Shown here in pieces: positions 14,809-24,078 of a stretch of DNA of 50,183 nucleotides (position 1 is the first letter of the stretch; every line of letters begins with the position of its first letter). The stretch is taken from positions 1 through 50,183 of the forward strand of contig JAHZHL010000030.1 of NCBI GenBank assembly GCA_019420305.1, given 5' to 3'. The translations under genes and the position numbers were made by a program. The notes under the pieces were generated by a model. That model saw nothing but the letters and a program-made list of their open reading frames with translations. It did not search any database and had not been told where the DNA came from. Source of the DNA: Bacillota bacterium (GTDB lineage: Bacteria; Bacillota; Clostridia; Peptostreptococcales; Anaerovoracaceae).

Positions 14809-15093
14809 TTTCTTTTCCTCCTTTGATTCACAAACAACTTGACACAAACCATTCTTCATACTTTCCTCTTTCTGCTAAACAATCATCTGTACAATCTTTT
14901 GTCTGAGTAAATACAGCCGGTTATTTTCCTCTACCCCGACAAGTTCTCTTCTTTTGTTTCTATATAGATAATATTTTTAACTATATAGTTTTCGTTTACA
15001 GAACTTTTATAGTATAACATTTTCGTTTTTAAAACACAATACATCTAAAATGTTTCCATAAATAAAACTATAATTTATATTAGGGGGATTGAG
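14809..15093. promoter_or_regulatory. Divergent control region between the lectin-like and XRE genes
   Basis: Very AT-rich. It contains a perfect 12-bp palindrome AACTATATAGTT (14979-14990) and two copies of TTTTCGTTT (about 14989 and 15022). These are candidate binding sites for the XRE repressor encoded downstream. AGGGGG precedes the XRE start. Confidence 0.45.
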
Positions 15094-15456
15094 ATGTTTG
15101 ATTTTGGTTTACGCATACGGGAACTTCGGGAACAGCGAAAGATGTCCCAGGAAGAATTGGGTCGCCGGGTAGGACGCAGTAAGTCCGTAATAAGTAACTA
15201 CGAAAACAATATTAAAATACCGCCACTGGATATTCTGATCCAGATAGCGGTGATTTTCAATGTTTCTCTTGATTATCTTGTAGGAATTGACAAAACTGAA
15301 ATGATTTCCATTGAAAACTTAAGCAAACAGCAACAGGATGTGATTCGCGAACTGATCCTTGTGTTTAAGGATACCTCTGCAAAACGAATCGGCCTTTCTG
15401 AACGACAGCAAAAAATTTTAAATATACTTATGAAAGAATTCGCGCTGCATAACTAA
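15094..15456 (+). CDS. XRE-family transcriptional regulator
   Basis: A 120-residue protein with an N-terminal Cro/CI-type helix-turn-helix (IRELREQRKMSQEELGRRVG, SKSVISNYENNIKIPP, LDYLVGI) and a helical C-terminus (about 75-118) probably for dimerisation. It is divergent from the secreted lectin-like gene and shares its AT-rich composition, so the two may have arrived together. Regulation of that gene is a guess from position. Confidence 0.85.
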   Translation: MFDFGLRIRELREQRKMSQEELGRRVGRSKSVISNYENNIKIPPLDILIQIAVIFNVSLDYLVGIDKTEMISIENLSKQQQDVIRELILVFKDTSAKRIGLSERQQKILNILMKEFALHN

Positions 15457-15518
15457 TTACCAGCTGTTTTTTAGTTCCTCGAGCATAAACTTTCCTATCC
15501 TCTTCTCCCCTTTATCAA

Positions 15519-15551
15519 TTAAGCCCCCTGCAATTCCTGCAAGAGGCTTAA
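15519..15551 (-). terminator. Probable terminator of the first NhaC-family gene
   Basis: TTAAGCC/GGCTTAA with an inner TGCA/TGCA pairing, 34 bases past the leftward stop. There is no clear T-run. Confidence 0.4.
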
Positions 15552-15584
15552 TCACTTTTTCACGGTCTGTTTATCATCCGCTTT

Positions 15585-16955
15585 CTACAACACCAGTCCC
15601 GCGATTACAAAGGCAATAAATGCCAGTCCCGCGGATACCGCAATGAACGGATACGCGGTTTTTACATAAGTCATATTCGGAACATTTACCGCCGCGCAGG
15701 TAAGAGATACTTCGGATCCATAGAAGCACGCGGTAGCACCGAAAGTAGTCGCGCAGACGATAGCCGCGCCAAGAAGCGTCATATCCGCGCCAACTGCCAT
15801 TCCCATGGGAACAACAACCGGGAATGTGATCGCGGCCATACCCCAGAAGTTGCCTGCCGCGAAGATCAGGGCAGCAATAACAATGAAGACAACTGCCGGC
15901 AGCAGTCCCGCGCTGATTTTTCCGTCTACCAGACCGATAACAAAATCCGTCAGTCCAAGTTCCTCATTGAAGGTGCGCAGTACAAACGCCGCATATACAA
16001 TACCGATAACCCCGATCATATCTTTAAACCCGTCCAGCATAGCACCGCAAAACTGCTGCAGTGTCAGAAGTCTCTGCGGGAAGAATAAAATCGCGCAGGT
16101 AATAATCGCGCACATTACGCCATAAAGAATTTCACCTGTTGCAATCGTTAAAATCGCAAGTACAATAATCGGAATCAGGAAATTCCAGAAGCTCACCGGT
16201 TTTCCTTCAGAGGATTCAGAGTCCTCCTGCCGTTTGATTTCTGCCAGTTCCTCCGGCGGCAGCGGCGGAAGAACCTCTCCCGCGTCAGCTCTCTGCGCAG
16301 CAAGCTTCATCGGGCCGAACACCGGGAACCATTTCATACAAATCAGGAAGCATATAATCAGCGATATGCTGGAAAAGAACATAAACGGTATGGATGAAAT
16401 GTACATGGACATTCCTTCGCCTTCTGCACAGAGCCCATTCGCCTCATACTGTCCCGCAAAAAAAGCGGCCCATGTGGAAAATGGAATCAGTACACAGACA
16501 TTCGCTCCATGAGCGGTTATAATATACGCCAACATTTCCCTGGGTACCCTGTTTTTATCCGTAACTCCTTTCATCGCATGGCTGCATACGAGTACATCAA
16601 GCCAGTCATCCACGAAGATCACACAGCCAAGAATAAAGGTTGTCACCAGAGATTTCCTTTTTGAATTTGCATATCTGGTCGCTACTTCTGTAAAGCTGTA
16701 TACACTTCTTGACGCCTGAAGGAGGGCTACCAGGCTTCCGAATAATCCGCACACCAAGGCCATCCACTGCCAGGTGCCGTCGGATAATCCTCCATATAAC
16801 GCATCTACCCACGGAGTAATAAAATCTTTTCCATATGCTATAATTGCGCCGACAATACCGCCTATCACAAGCGCCATTATCGTTCTTTTGGTCGCAACCG
16901 CGATTGCAATTACGATTATAACTGGAACAATGCTTAGAATTCCGTAATTATCCAT
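15585..16955 (-). CDS. NhaC-family Na+/H+ antiporter-like transporter (paralogue 1)
   Basis: A 456-residue membrane protein with about 11 hydrophobic segments. The start at 16955 follows AAGGAG; the ORF's upstream ATG lies before that site. Family motifs: FVDDWLDVLVCSHAMK, DKNRVPREMLAYI and GAHGANV-like motif near residue 160, and FWGMAAITFPVVVPMGM near residue 395. A charged cytoplasmic loop with Glu/Asp/Arg lies near 225-255. NhaC-family proteins exchange Na+ with H+ or with organic acids and amines, so the cargo is open. It is monocistronic with no sigma-54 promoter, unlike paralogues 3 and 4. Confidence 0.85.
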   Translation of the reverse strand: MDNYGILSIVPVIIVIAIAVATKRTIMALVIGGIVGAIIAYGKDFITPWVDALYGGLSDGTWQWMALVCGLFGSLVALLQASRSVYSFTEVATRYANSKRKSLVTTFILGCVIFVDDWLDVLVCSHAMKGVTDKNRVPREMLAYIITAHGANVCVLIPFSTWAAFFAGQYEANGLCAEGEGMSMYISSIPFMFFSSISLIICFLICMKWFPVFGPMKLAAQRADAGEVLPPLPPEELAEIKRQEDSESSEGKPVSFWNFLIPIIVLAILTIATGEILYGVMCAIITCAILFFPQRLLTLQQFCGAMLDGFKDMIGVIGIVYAAFVLRTFNEELGLTDFVIGLVDGKISAGLLPAVVFIVIAALIFAAGNFWGMAAITFPVVVPMGMAVGADMTLLGAAIVCATTFGATACFYGSEVSLTCAAVNVPNMTYVKTAYPFIAVSAGLAFIAFVIAGLVL

Positions 16956-17250
16956 TTGCTTCTCCTTTTTCAATTACCTCTTTTCTGATTTCTCTATCCG
17001 TTGTTCAAATCTCTGATCTATCAGGCGCCTTGTAGTACAGTTTAAAATTCATACAGAATAAAATTTTTCATTGACTAGCTCATATCGTCCAGCTCCTTTC
17101 CTATTCTGGTACAAAAATCGAAATTGCAATTCCAATCAGAATCCGGTTCTGTCACATTGAATATTATCAGAATTTTCGCATCAAATAAAATACTTAAAAA
17201 ATATGCGCGATATATAAAAAAAGTATATTGGCAGTAACTCTTTTATAAAC

Positions 17251-17285
17251 AAAAATCCCCCTGCCGTTTCAGGCAAGAGGATTAA
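17251..17285 (-). terminator. Terminator of the metallophosphoesterase gene
   Basis: Leftward stem ATCCTCTTGCC/GGCAGGGGGAT, with mismatches, is followed by TTTTTG. The stretch 16956-17250 upstream of the NhaC-family gene holds nothing else I can support. Confidence 0.6.
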
Positions 17286-17327
17286 ATCCAGGTGCTATGT
17301 TCGAGTGTATTTTTTCTTTTTTCAACT

Positions 17328-18179
17328 TCAAAGAATCAAAGATTCTGCGTCGAAATTGCCGCTTCCCACATCAGGCAGCGTTCGTTCAAGAGTTACCTCC
17401 ACCACTTCCGGCGGGTTGTTCAGGCGGAAAGGAAACAGGCTGTTGCCAAGACCTCTGCTGACGATCATAGCCGCTCTGTCCCTTTGGTAAAGCCCGCTTG
17501 TATATTGGGGAAACAAGCCCTGATTGGGAGCGATTATTCCGCCCAGACCCGGCAGACGAATCTGTCCGCCGTGAGCATGGCCGCACAACGACAGATCAAT
17601 CCGGTTTTCTCCATAGACGGGAAAAAGCTCCGGCCGGTGTGAAAGGAGGATGGTATAGTTTCCGGCAGAATCCGCAATCATATCTTTTAGCTGGAAATCC
17701 ACCCGTTTCCGCCTTACTTCCGCATCCTCCGTCTCTGCGGTAAATCCCGGGTCTTCCAGTCCCAGAACGGAAATACGCGCCGCTCCCCGCTTCATCAGAA
17801 TCTGCCGATTGCGCAGTACCGCCGCGCCCGCCTGAACCAGGGCTGCTTCCGTCTCTTCATAGGCAGCGATTCTCGATTCATGGTTCCCCGGGACATAACA
17901 AACCGGCGCAAGTTTCACCGCATTGCTTACAAATTGTACCGCGATTTCCGGTTCTGTGCGCCGGGAATCGAGCAAGTCTCCGGTAACCGCAATCATATCC
18001 GGTTTCATCTCCGCAAGCAGTTCCAGCAGTCTCCTGTTTTTCTCTCCGAACTGGGTATTATGCAGATCCGAGATATGGGCAATCCGAAACCCCGAAAAAG
18101 CCGCGGGCAGAAACGGGCTGCCCACGGAGATTGGCGTTCGCTCAATCCTGCTGCCACTTTGATTGCGTCTCTTTCTCAT
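17328..18179 (-). CDS. Metallophosphoesterase (YkuE/YaeI type)
   Basis: A 283-residue calcineurin-like phosphoesterase with the full metal-site series: HISDLHNTQFG, TGDLLDSR, PGNHE, SHRPE and GHAHGGQIRLP. YkuE-type members act on membrane-linked phosphoesters or UDP-linked lipid precursors. There is no obvious transmembrane anchor beyond a basic N-terminus. It is 25 bases from metH's stop on the same strand, so it may share the metF-metH transcript. Confidence 0.88.
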   Translation of the reverse strand: MRKRRNQSGSRIERTPISVGSPFLPAAFSGFRIAHISDLHNTQFGEKNRRLLELLAEMKPDMIAVTGDLLDSRRTEPEIAVQFVSNAVKLAPVCYVPGNHESRIAAYEETEAALVQAGAAVLRNRQILMKRGAARISVLGLEDPGFTAETEDAEVRRKRVDFQLKDMIADSAGNYTILLSHRPELFPVYGENRIDLSLCGHAHGGQIRLPGLGGIIAPNQGLFPQYTSGLYQRDRAAMIVSRGLGNSLFPFRLNNPPEVVEVTLERTLPDVGSGNFDAESLIL

Positions 18180-18204
18180 ATCCGTTACCCCCTCTGTGGA
18201 AACT

Positions 18205-20598
18205 CTATACTCCGAAGACTTCCTTAGCGGCTTCCACAGATTTCATAGCGTCTTTGCAGTAATAGTCCGCTCCGATCTTCTCCGCGTAATCCGGAGTTAG
18301 TACCGCGCCGCCCACCAGGAACTTGCAGTCCGGCGCGGCCGCTCTGACTGCGGCGATGGTCTCTTCCATGCTTTTCAGAGTTGTCGTCATAAGGGCGCTC
18401 AGCCCCACCAGCCGGATATTCTTTTCGACAACCGTGTTTACAATGGTCTCCGCCGGCACATCCCGTCCCAGATCGATCATTTCAAACCCGTAGTTTTCCA
18501 TAATCACCTTTACAATATTTTTGCCGATATCATGAATATCACCCTTTACGGTGGCGATTACCACCTGACCTTTGGAAACGCCCGCTTTTCCGTTGGCAGC
18601 CAGACGTTCCTTAATCACCTCGAAACCTCCCTGCGCCGCGGTCGCCGCCTGCATCATCTGAGGAAGGAAGATCGTGCCTTTTTCAAATCCCTGTCCCACT
18701 TTATCCAGCGCCGGAATCAGATAATCGTTGACAACAGCCATCTCGTCCTTTGTTTCCAGCAGCTTCTGTACCGCATGGACGGTTTCCCCTTTCATTCCCT
18801 TTTCCAACGCGTGAAACAGCTCATTTTCCGTTCCCTCCGGCATTCCGCCGCTCCGCGTGCCGGAATCATCGCTTCCTCTGGTCATCGTTCCCAGAGAAAC
18901 ATCATGATAACGCTCAATAAAGTTCCGCGCGTTCTCATCCCGGTTATGAAGCATTTCAAAGGCAAAGATCGTCCCCATCATATCCTCGTCGTTGGGATTG
19001 ATAATCGGAAGATCCAACCCGTTTTCCATAGCCAGCGCCAGGAAGGTCCGGTTCACCAGCGGCCTGCAGGGAAGCCCGAAACTGATATTGGAAACGCCCA
19101 ACACCGTATGGAGTCCCAATTCCTCTTTCACCATGCGCACCGCTTTCAGCGTTTCTTTTACCTCCGCCTGCTGAGCCGAAGCGGTCAGCGTCAGACAGTC
19201 GATAAACACATCTTTTTTGGGAATTCCCAGATCCATCGCGCGCTTTAAAATCCTTCGCGCAATGGCCAGCCGCTCCTCCGCCTTTGACGGAATTCCATTC
19301 TCATCCAGAGTAAGACCTACCACCGCGGCTCCGTATTTTTTCACAACCGGCAGAATGGATGACAGGGATTTTTCTTCCCCATTGACCGAGTTGACAATGG
19401 CTTTTCCGTTATAGACCCTGAGAGCAGCCTCAATCGCCGCGGGATCGGAAGAGTCAATCTGCAGCGGCAGATCCGTCACTGCCTGAATCTTCTTTACCAC
19501 CGCCGGAAGAACCCGCGCCTCTTCAATATCGGGAATGCCCACGTTCACATCCAGCACCTGCGCCCCGGCATCCGCCTGCTGTACAGCCTGAGAAAGCAGA
19601 TAATCGTAATCTTCTTCAATCAGCGCCTGTTTGAGACGTTTTTTCCCGGTAGGGTTAATCCGCTCTCCAATCACCGTCACATGATCGACCGCGGCGCAGT
19701 TTGTAGCGCTGCACACACAGCTTTCTCTGGCACTGGGCGTTCTCTGCTTCCGTTCCATTCCGGCGAACACCGCTTTCATCCGCGCGATGTAATCCGGGGT
19801 TGTGCCGCAGCAGCCGCCTGCCATGGCGATACCCAGGTGTCGGTATTCCGCCATTGCCCGCGCGAACTCCTCCGATCCGATGGTATAGGCTCCGGTTCTC
19901 GGATCCGGCAGTCCCGCGTTGGGCTTTACGAAGACCGGCAGATCGGTCAGCTGACACATTTTTTCCGCCAGAGGGAAAATTTCTACCGGTCCAAGGGAGC
20001 AGTTGATCCCCACAGCGTCTACCCCCAGCCCTTCCAGCACAGCCGTCATACACTCGATGCTGGTTCCGGTAAACGTCCTGCCTGTTTCCTCAAAGGTCAT
20101 GGAAACCATAACCGGAAGGTTCGTTTGCTCTTTTGCCGCCAGCACTGCCGCCTTCACCTCATAAAGATCGGTCATGGTTTCAATGACAATCAGATCCGCC
20201 CCGGAAGCTTCCCCCTGCTTTACCACCTCACAGAAAGCGTCGTAAGCTTCCTCAAAAGTCAGGGTTCCCATGGGTTCCAGAAGCTCGCCCAAAGGATCCA
20301 CGTCCAAAGCCACCAGCGTGTCTTCTTTGCATGCTGCCCGCGCCGCCTTTATGGCGCTGTCAATGATCTGCCCCGGCGAATACCCGTATCCTTCTAACTT
20401 ATAACGATTGGTTCCAAAGGTATTGGCGTAAAGAATATCCGCTCCCGCCTCTACATATTGCCTGTGGATGGACGTGATCAACTCCGGGTTTGTAACCGCA
20501 AGCAGAGCCGGCGGCTCTCCCGGTTCCAGCCCATAGGCCTGCAGCATGGTTCCCATACCCCCATCCAGCATATAAAAATGTTTGCTAAAATCCAGCAC
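18205..20598 (-). CDS. metH: Cobalamin-dependent methionine synthase (no activation domain)
   Basis: A 797-residue protein with three modules of MetH: homocysteine methyltransferase (1 to about 290; Zn ligands in GINCS and AGGCCGT), pterin-binding methyl-folate domain (about 310-570; ERINPTGKK, QIDSSDP), and cobalamin cap plus B12 domain (about 590-797; GDIHDIGKNIV with the cobalt-binding His, GLSALMTTTL, VGGAVL). It transfers methyl from methyl-tetrahydrofolate to homocysteine. The reactivation domain of long MetH is missing and is supplied by the gene before it, which overlaps by 14 bases. Confidence 0.95.
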   Translation of the reverse strand: MLDFSKHFYMLDGGMGTMLQAYGLEPGEPPALLAVTNPELITSIHRQYVEAGADILYANTFGTNRYKLEGYGYSPGQIIDSAIKAARAACKEDTLVALDVDPLGELLEPMGTLTFEEAYDAFCEVVKQGEASGADLIVIETMTDLYEVKAAVLAAKEQTNLPVMVSMTFEETGRTFTGTSIECMTAVLEGLGVDAVGINCSLGPVEIFPLAEKMCQLTDLPVFVKPNAGLPDPRTGAYTIGSEEFARAMAEYRHLGIAMAGGCCGTTPDYIARMKAVFAGMERKQRTPSARESCVCSATNCAAVDHVTVIGERINPTGKKRLKQALIEEDYDYLLSQAVQQADAGAQVLDVNVGIPDIEEARVLPAVVKKIQAVTDLPLQIDSSDPAAIEAALRVYNGKAIVNSVNGEEKSLSSILPVVKKYGAAVVGLTLDENGIPSKAEERLAIARRILKRAMDLGIPKKDVFIDCLTLTASAQQAEVKETLKAVRMVKEELGLHTVLGVSNISFGLPCRPLVNRTFLALAMENGLDLPIINPNDEDMMGTIFAFEMLHNRDENARNFIERYHDVSLGTMTRGSDDSGTRSGGMPEGTENELFHALEKGMKGETVHAVQKLLETKDEMAVVNDYLIPALDKVGQGFEKGTIFLPQMMQAATAAQGGFEVIKERLAANGKAGVSKGQVVIATVKGDIHDIGKNIVKVIMENYGFEMIDLGRDVPAETIVNTVVEKNIRLVGLSALMTTTLKSMEETIAAVRAAAPDCKFLVGGAVLTPDYAEKIGADYYCKDAMKSVEAAKEVFGV

Positions 20599-21229
20599 AG
20601 TTTCTTCCTTCCTTTCTCAGGACACAGGTGTCCCTCAGTGTACATTCCCCGCAGGTCGCCAGATACCCGCTGACCGGATGATCCGCCCCGCCCATGACGG
20701 CGGTGATGGATTTTCTCGGAATCAAAAGATGACTCCGGCTGACATTCAGTCCGATTTTCCGAGCTCCGTCCAGCAGACGAATCAGCTCATCCTGGCATTC
20801 CAGAGGGTAATCTCCATATCCGGGACTGTATCTTCCCGTAAAGTGCATGCTGTTTTCCTGCCGGATCCGTTCCTCAAAAAGATCGCAGACCTGCTCTGCC
20901 AGAACCGAAGCGCCGCAGTCTAAAATAAAGGCTTCCGCCATATCCCGAATCTGGCTGCCGCGAATCAGATGATCCACTCCCGCTCCAAGAGTCACCCCCA
21001 GAAGAACCGCTTCCGTGCAGCCCGCCAGATGCTTTCGGATGGCTTGCCCTTTCAATTCCAGCGCCTCCGGCTTTACCACGCGGTAGACTCCCTGAGATGC
21101 CGCCGCGGAAAGCAAACGCTTCTCGCAGAGATCCATACGCCTGAGAAGCCCCGCGTCTCCGTCTCCCTTTACCCCCATACGGGAAAGCCACTGGTTTCGA
21201 TCAATCGGCCCCGCAAAATCAATCCGCAT
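20585..21229 (-). CDS. Methionine synthase activation-domain protein
   Basis: A 214-residue protein like the AdoMet-binding reactivation domain of MetH, encoded separately. It shows a central conserved segment (ILDCGASVLAEQVCDLFEERI), the R-x-S-P-G-Y-G-D-Y motif (GRYSPGYGDYP), and a Cys-rich end (CGECTLRDTCVLR) as in the Clostridia form. It would reductively methylate inactive cob(II)alamin in MetH. It sits between metF and metH, one base from metF. Confidence 0.85.
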   Translation of the reverse strand: MRIDFAGPIDRNQWLSRMGVKGDGDAGLLRRMDLCEKRLLSAAASQGVYRVVKPEALELKGQAIRKHLAGCTEAVLLGVTLGAGVDHLIRGSQIRDMAEAFILDCGASVLAEQVCDLFEERIRQENSMHFTGRYSPGYGDYPLECQDELIRLLDGARKIGLNVSRSHLLIPRKSITAVMGGADHPVSGYLATCGECTLRDTCVLRKEGRNCAGF

Positions 21230-21230
21230 C

Positions 21231-22091
21231 TTACAGCAGATCCTTTATCTTTTCGTAAACAGCCAGGGCAACGTCCGGATTGTTCATGGTGTAAAGGTGG
21301 ATGCCGTCCACGCCATGTTCCAGCAGATCCCGGATCTGATCGACCGCGTACTGGATTCCGTGCTGATACAGCTCTTCCGGCCGATTTTCATAAAGGCTGA
21401 TCATTTTGGTAAATTCGTGAGGGAGACTGGCCCCGCTGAGAGCCACCGTCTTTTCGATCTGTTTTTTATTGACAATCGGCATGATCCCCGCGGAAATCGG
21501 GATCTGAATTCCGGCATTTCTCACCTGGGCCAAAAATTCGTAAAACAGCTGGTTATCAAAAAACAGCTGCGTAATCAGGACCTTGACGCCGGCGCCGATT
21601 TTATACTTCAGATTCTGAATATCTTCTCTCAAATTTTTGCTCTCCGAGTGCCCCTCCGGATAACAGGCTCCCAGGATCTGCAGCCCGCTGTTCCGCTGGA
21701 CTTCAATGGCCAGTTCGTTGGCATGAAAAAATTCCTTCTCGATTTGTTCTCCCGGAACGATATCTCCCCGCAGCGCCAGAACATTTTCGATATCCGCGGC
21801 CGCGAACCGCTTGATCATTTCCGTCACATCCGCCATGGTGGAGTTTACACAGGTCAGATGGGCCAGCGGCTCCACTCCGAATTTCTTTTTGATATTGGCG
21901 GCAATGTCACAGGTGTCATTGTTCGCGATATTTCCTCCCGCTCCGTAGGTCACGCTGATAAAGTCCGGCTTGCAGACGGTCAGCTTTTCAATGGTATCAT
22001 AAATCTTTTCCAGGCCGGATTTTCTTTTAGGCGGAAAAATTTCCAGGGAAAAAACCGGCTTTTTCTTTTCAAATAACTCAGGTATCTTCAT
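21231..22091 (-). CDS. metF: 5,10-methylenetetrahydrofolate reductase
   Basis: A 286-residue TIM-barrel flavoprotein with MetF motifs: FSLEIFPPK at the N-terminus, FISVTYGAGG, LAHLTCVNST, NVLALRGD and GACYPEGHSES. It makes the methyl-folate used by metH downstream. It is the first gene of the metF/activation protein/metH operon. Confidence 0.95.
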   Translation of the reverse strand: MKIPELFEKKKPVFSLEIFPPKRKSGLEKIYDTIEKLTVCKPDFISVTYGAGGNIANNDTCDIAANIKKKFGVEPLAHLTCVNSTMADVTEMIKRFAAADIENVLALRGDIVPGEQIEKEFFHANELAIEVQRNSGLQILGACYPEGHSESKNLREDIQNLKYKIGAGVKVLITQLFFDNQLFYEFLAQVRNAGIQIPISAGIMPIVNKKQIEKTVALSGASLPHEFTKMISLYENRPEELYQHGIQYAVDQIRDLLEHGVDGIHLYTMNNPDVALAVYEKIKDLL

Positions 22092-22162
22092 TCATTTATC
22101 CTCCTGCTTTTTCTTTAAAAGCTTTGCATTTATTAAAATTCCGGCCCAGCCGGTATCAGTCT

Positions 22163-22191
22163 ATTATACTATTTTTGTTCTTTTTTGTCAT
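22163..22191 (-). promoter_or_regulatory. Sigma-A promoter of the metF operon
   Basis: Leftward ATGACA-N17-TATAAT. No SAM or cobalamin riboswitch is recognisable in the roughly 70-base leader; only a short CCGGC/GCCGG stem is seen (22141-22153). Confidence 0.65.
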
Positions 22192-22335
22192 CTGTCTTTC
22201 CCTCCGGATCCGCTTTCAGCCTTTTCACCCTGTCTTCTTTTTACATGTTTTCCCAAAATTCGATTCAGAAATATGATATAATAAAAATGAGCGAAACAGA
22301 TAATTCTCATATTCTACCACAAAGGAGACGGTTAA

Positions 22336-22992
22336 ATGAAACCACTTAACAAATATTTCGACCATACCAACCTCAAGCAGAACGCATCTCAGGCAGATAT
22401 CCGAAAACTCTGCGCCGAAGCACAAGAATATGATTTTTACGGCGTATGCGTGCACGGATGCTATGTTCCTCTGGCCGCGAAAGAGCTTGCGGAAACCGGA
22501 ATTAAAGTTGTGACAGTCGCCGGCTTTCCCTTAGGATCAAACGCTCCGCAGGTAAAAAGTTATGAGACCGAATGGGCCTGTGAAAACGGAGCAAACGAGG
22601 TCGATATGGTCATCAATATCGGCGCTCTGAAAGAAGCGCGTTACGATTATGTGAAGCAGGAGATTTCCGAGGTCGTCAAAGCAGCCGGCCGGTATAAGGC
22701 CATTGTCAAAACCATACTGGAAACCTGCGTGCTGACCGATGAGGAAATCGTAAAAGCCTGTCGGATTGCTATTGATGCAGGCGCACCATACATAAAGACT
22801 TCCACCGGATTCAGCAAATCCGGAGCCACACCCCACGCCGTCGCGCTGATTAAGGAAACTGTCGGAGATAAAGCCCAGATAAAAGCCTCCGGAGGAATCC
22901 GGGACATTCTCACTGCCAGAGAAATGCTGCGCCTCGGCGCAAGCCGCATCGGCTGCAGCACTTCGGCGGCAATTATGGATTCTTTAAAATAA
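22336..22992 (+). CDS. deoC: Deoxyribose-phosphate aldolase
   Basis: A 218-residue TIM-barrel aldolase with DeoC motifs: DHTNLK at the start, VAGFPLG, NEVDMVINIG, VKTILETCVL, and the Schiff-base Lys in YIKTSTGFS. It splits 2-deoxyribose-5-phosphate to glyceraldehyde-3-phosphate and acetaldehyde in deoxynucleoside breakdown. AAAGGAG precedes the start. It stands alone, without other deo genes. Confidence 0.95.
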   Translation: MKPLNKYFDHTNLKQNASQADIRKLCAEAQEYDFYGVCVHGCYVPLAAKELAETGIKVVTVAGFPLGSNAPQVKSYETEWACENGANEVDMVINIGALKEARYDYVKQEISEVVKAAGRYKAIVKTILETCVLTDEEIVKACRIAIDAGAPYIKTSTGFSKSGATPHAVALIKETVGDKAQIKASGGIRDILTAREMLRLGASRIGCSTSAAIMDSLK

Positions 22993-23004
22993 TAACCGTC
23001 TGAA

Positions 23005-23040
23005 AAAGCGGGTTCTGCCGATCTACGGCAGTCCCGCTTT
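23005..23040 (+). terminator. Terminator of deoC
   Basis: AAAGCGGG/CCCGCTTT encloses an inner CTGCCG/CGGCAG stem. It lies between convergent genes and may serve both. Confidence 0.8.
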
Positions 23041-23049
23041 GCTGTTTCA

Positions 23050-23937
23050 TCATCTGCTTTCAACGCTCTTCCAAATCAACCTGTTTTCTTCAAAAAAGCA
23101 ATCCAGCTTTCCCCTGTCCTGCAGCCAGGTCAGATAGCATCGCAGCGTGGATCCGACCAGCGCGTACTGGGTCATTCGCGGCGCAATCCCGTAATGATCA
23201 AAGACACTTTTTAAAATCCAGTCAAAGCTTTTTCCAGCTCTGCATATTTCCAGAATCACGTTTATATTCTTTTGAATATTATCCCGGTTTCTCTCCGCCA
23301 GAGGCCGAATATCCTCTGAAACATCCCCGTGAGATGGAATAAACAGCTCTCCCTCCAGGCGTTCCAAAAGCCGCAAGGTGTCCAGATATCCTTCCACGTC
23401 CACCAGATAACCAAACTGATACTTTTCCAGAGCCTTTTGGTTTAGCACACTGTCACCGATAAACCATACACCGTCTGATGTCCGGATCCCGATCATCCCA
23501 AAGCTGTGTCCCGGAAGAGGAATCACTTCCAACCCCTGCGGGATGTCAAAATTTTCAATGTCACGAAACCCCAACATACCTGGATGTTCGAAAACCTGCC
23601 TGAGCTCCTCGCACGGGTACCCGCCGAACATATATGCCGCTTCCAGAATCTTATGATTCGCAAACGCATTATCCACATTCGTCGCGTAAGCCGGACAGTT
23701 CCATTTTTCCATCAGATAAGCGTTTCCGCCCAGGTGATCGATATGCGTATGCGTATTCAGGATAAATTTTAAAATCCATCCCTTTTCTTCCAGTATCCCC
23801 TGAACAGCTGCCGCTGATTTATCACCGTCTCCCGAATCAATCAGACAGACCTCCCTGTCATTCAGCCGATAGAGCCCCATAATCGATCGGGAAACAATAT
23901 AATATGTCTTCTCGCCGGCCTTTATCAGTTCAAACAT
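23050..23937 (-). CDS. MBL-fold metallo-hydrolase
   Basis: A 295-residue metallo-beta-lactamase-fold protein with the dinuclear-metal motif NTHTHIDHLGGN, a later GHSFGMIG and FIGDSVL, and a C-terminal helical extension (about 215-295). The start at 23937 (MFELIKAGEK) fits the family better than the 8-residue longer form. The substrate is unknown; relatives include thioesterases and glyoxalase II-like enzymes. Confidence 0.85.
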   Translation of the reverse strand: MFELIKAGEKTYYIVSRSIMGLYRLNDREVCLIDSGDGDKSAAAVQGILEEKGWILKFILNTHTHIDHLGGNAYLMEKWNCPAYATNVDNAFANHKILEAAYMFGGYPCEELRQVFEHPGMLGFRDIENFDIPQGLEVIPLPGHSFGMIGIRTSDGVWFIGDSVLNQKALEKYQFGYLVDVEGYLDTLRLLERLEGELFIPSHGDVSEDIRPLAERNRDNIQKNINVILEICRAGKSFDWILKSVFDHYGIAPRMTQYALVGSTLRCYLTWLQDRGKLDCFFEENRLIWKSVESR

Positions 23938-24028
23938 ACTTTTTGCCCACTTCCTTTCCACATGTATTTTAACACCACATGTATTTTAACACGTTCCAGT
24001 GAAAAAGCAAATTCACTTTCGCGAAATC

Positions 24029-24057
24029 TTTACAACCGACCGGCTCTGCGGTAAACT
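24029..24057 (+). promoter_or_regulatory. Sigma-A promoter of the phosphonoacetate-hydrolase-like gene
   Basis: TTTACA-N17-TAAACT, about 22 bases before the start and upstream of AAAGGAGG. Confidence 0.55.
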
Positions 24058-24078
24058 GAAGCAAAGGAGGACGCTCAT

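Noticed and set aside
18532..19248. Long plus-strand open frame (238 codons) opposite metH
   Set aside because: A shadow of the metH codon bias; it has no RBS, and the peptide has no recognisable pattern.
22092..22162. SAM or cobalamin riboswitch before metF
   Set aside because: The leader is only about 70 bases with a single short stem, and the conserved cores are not seen.
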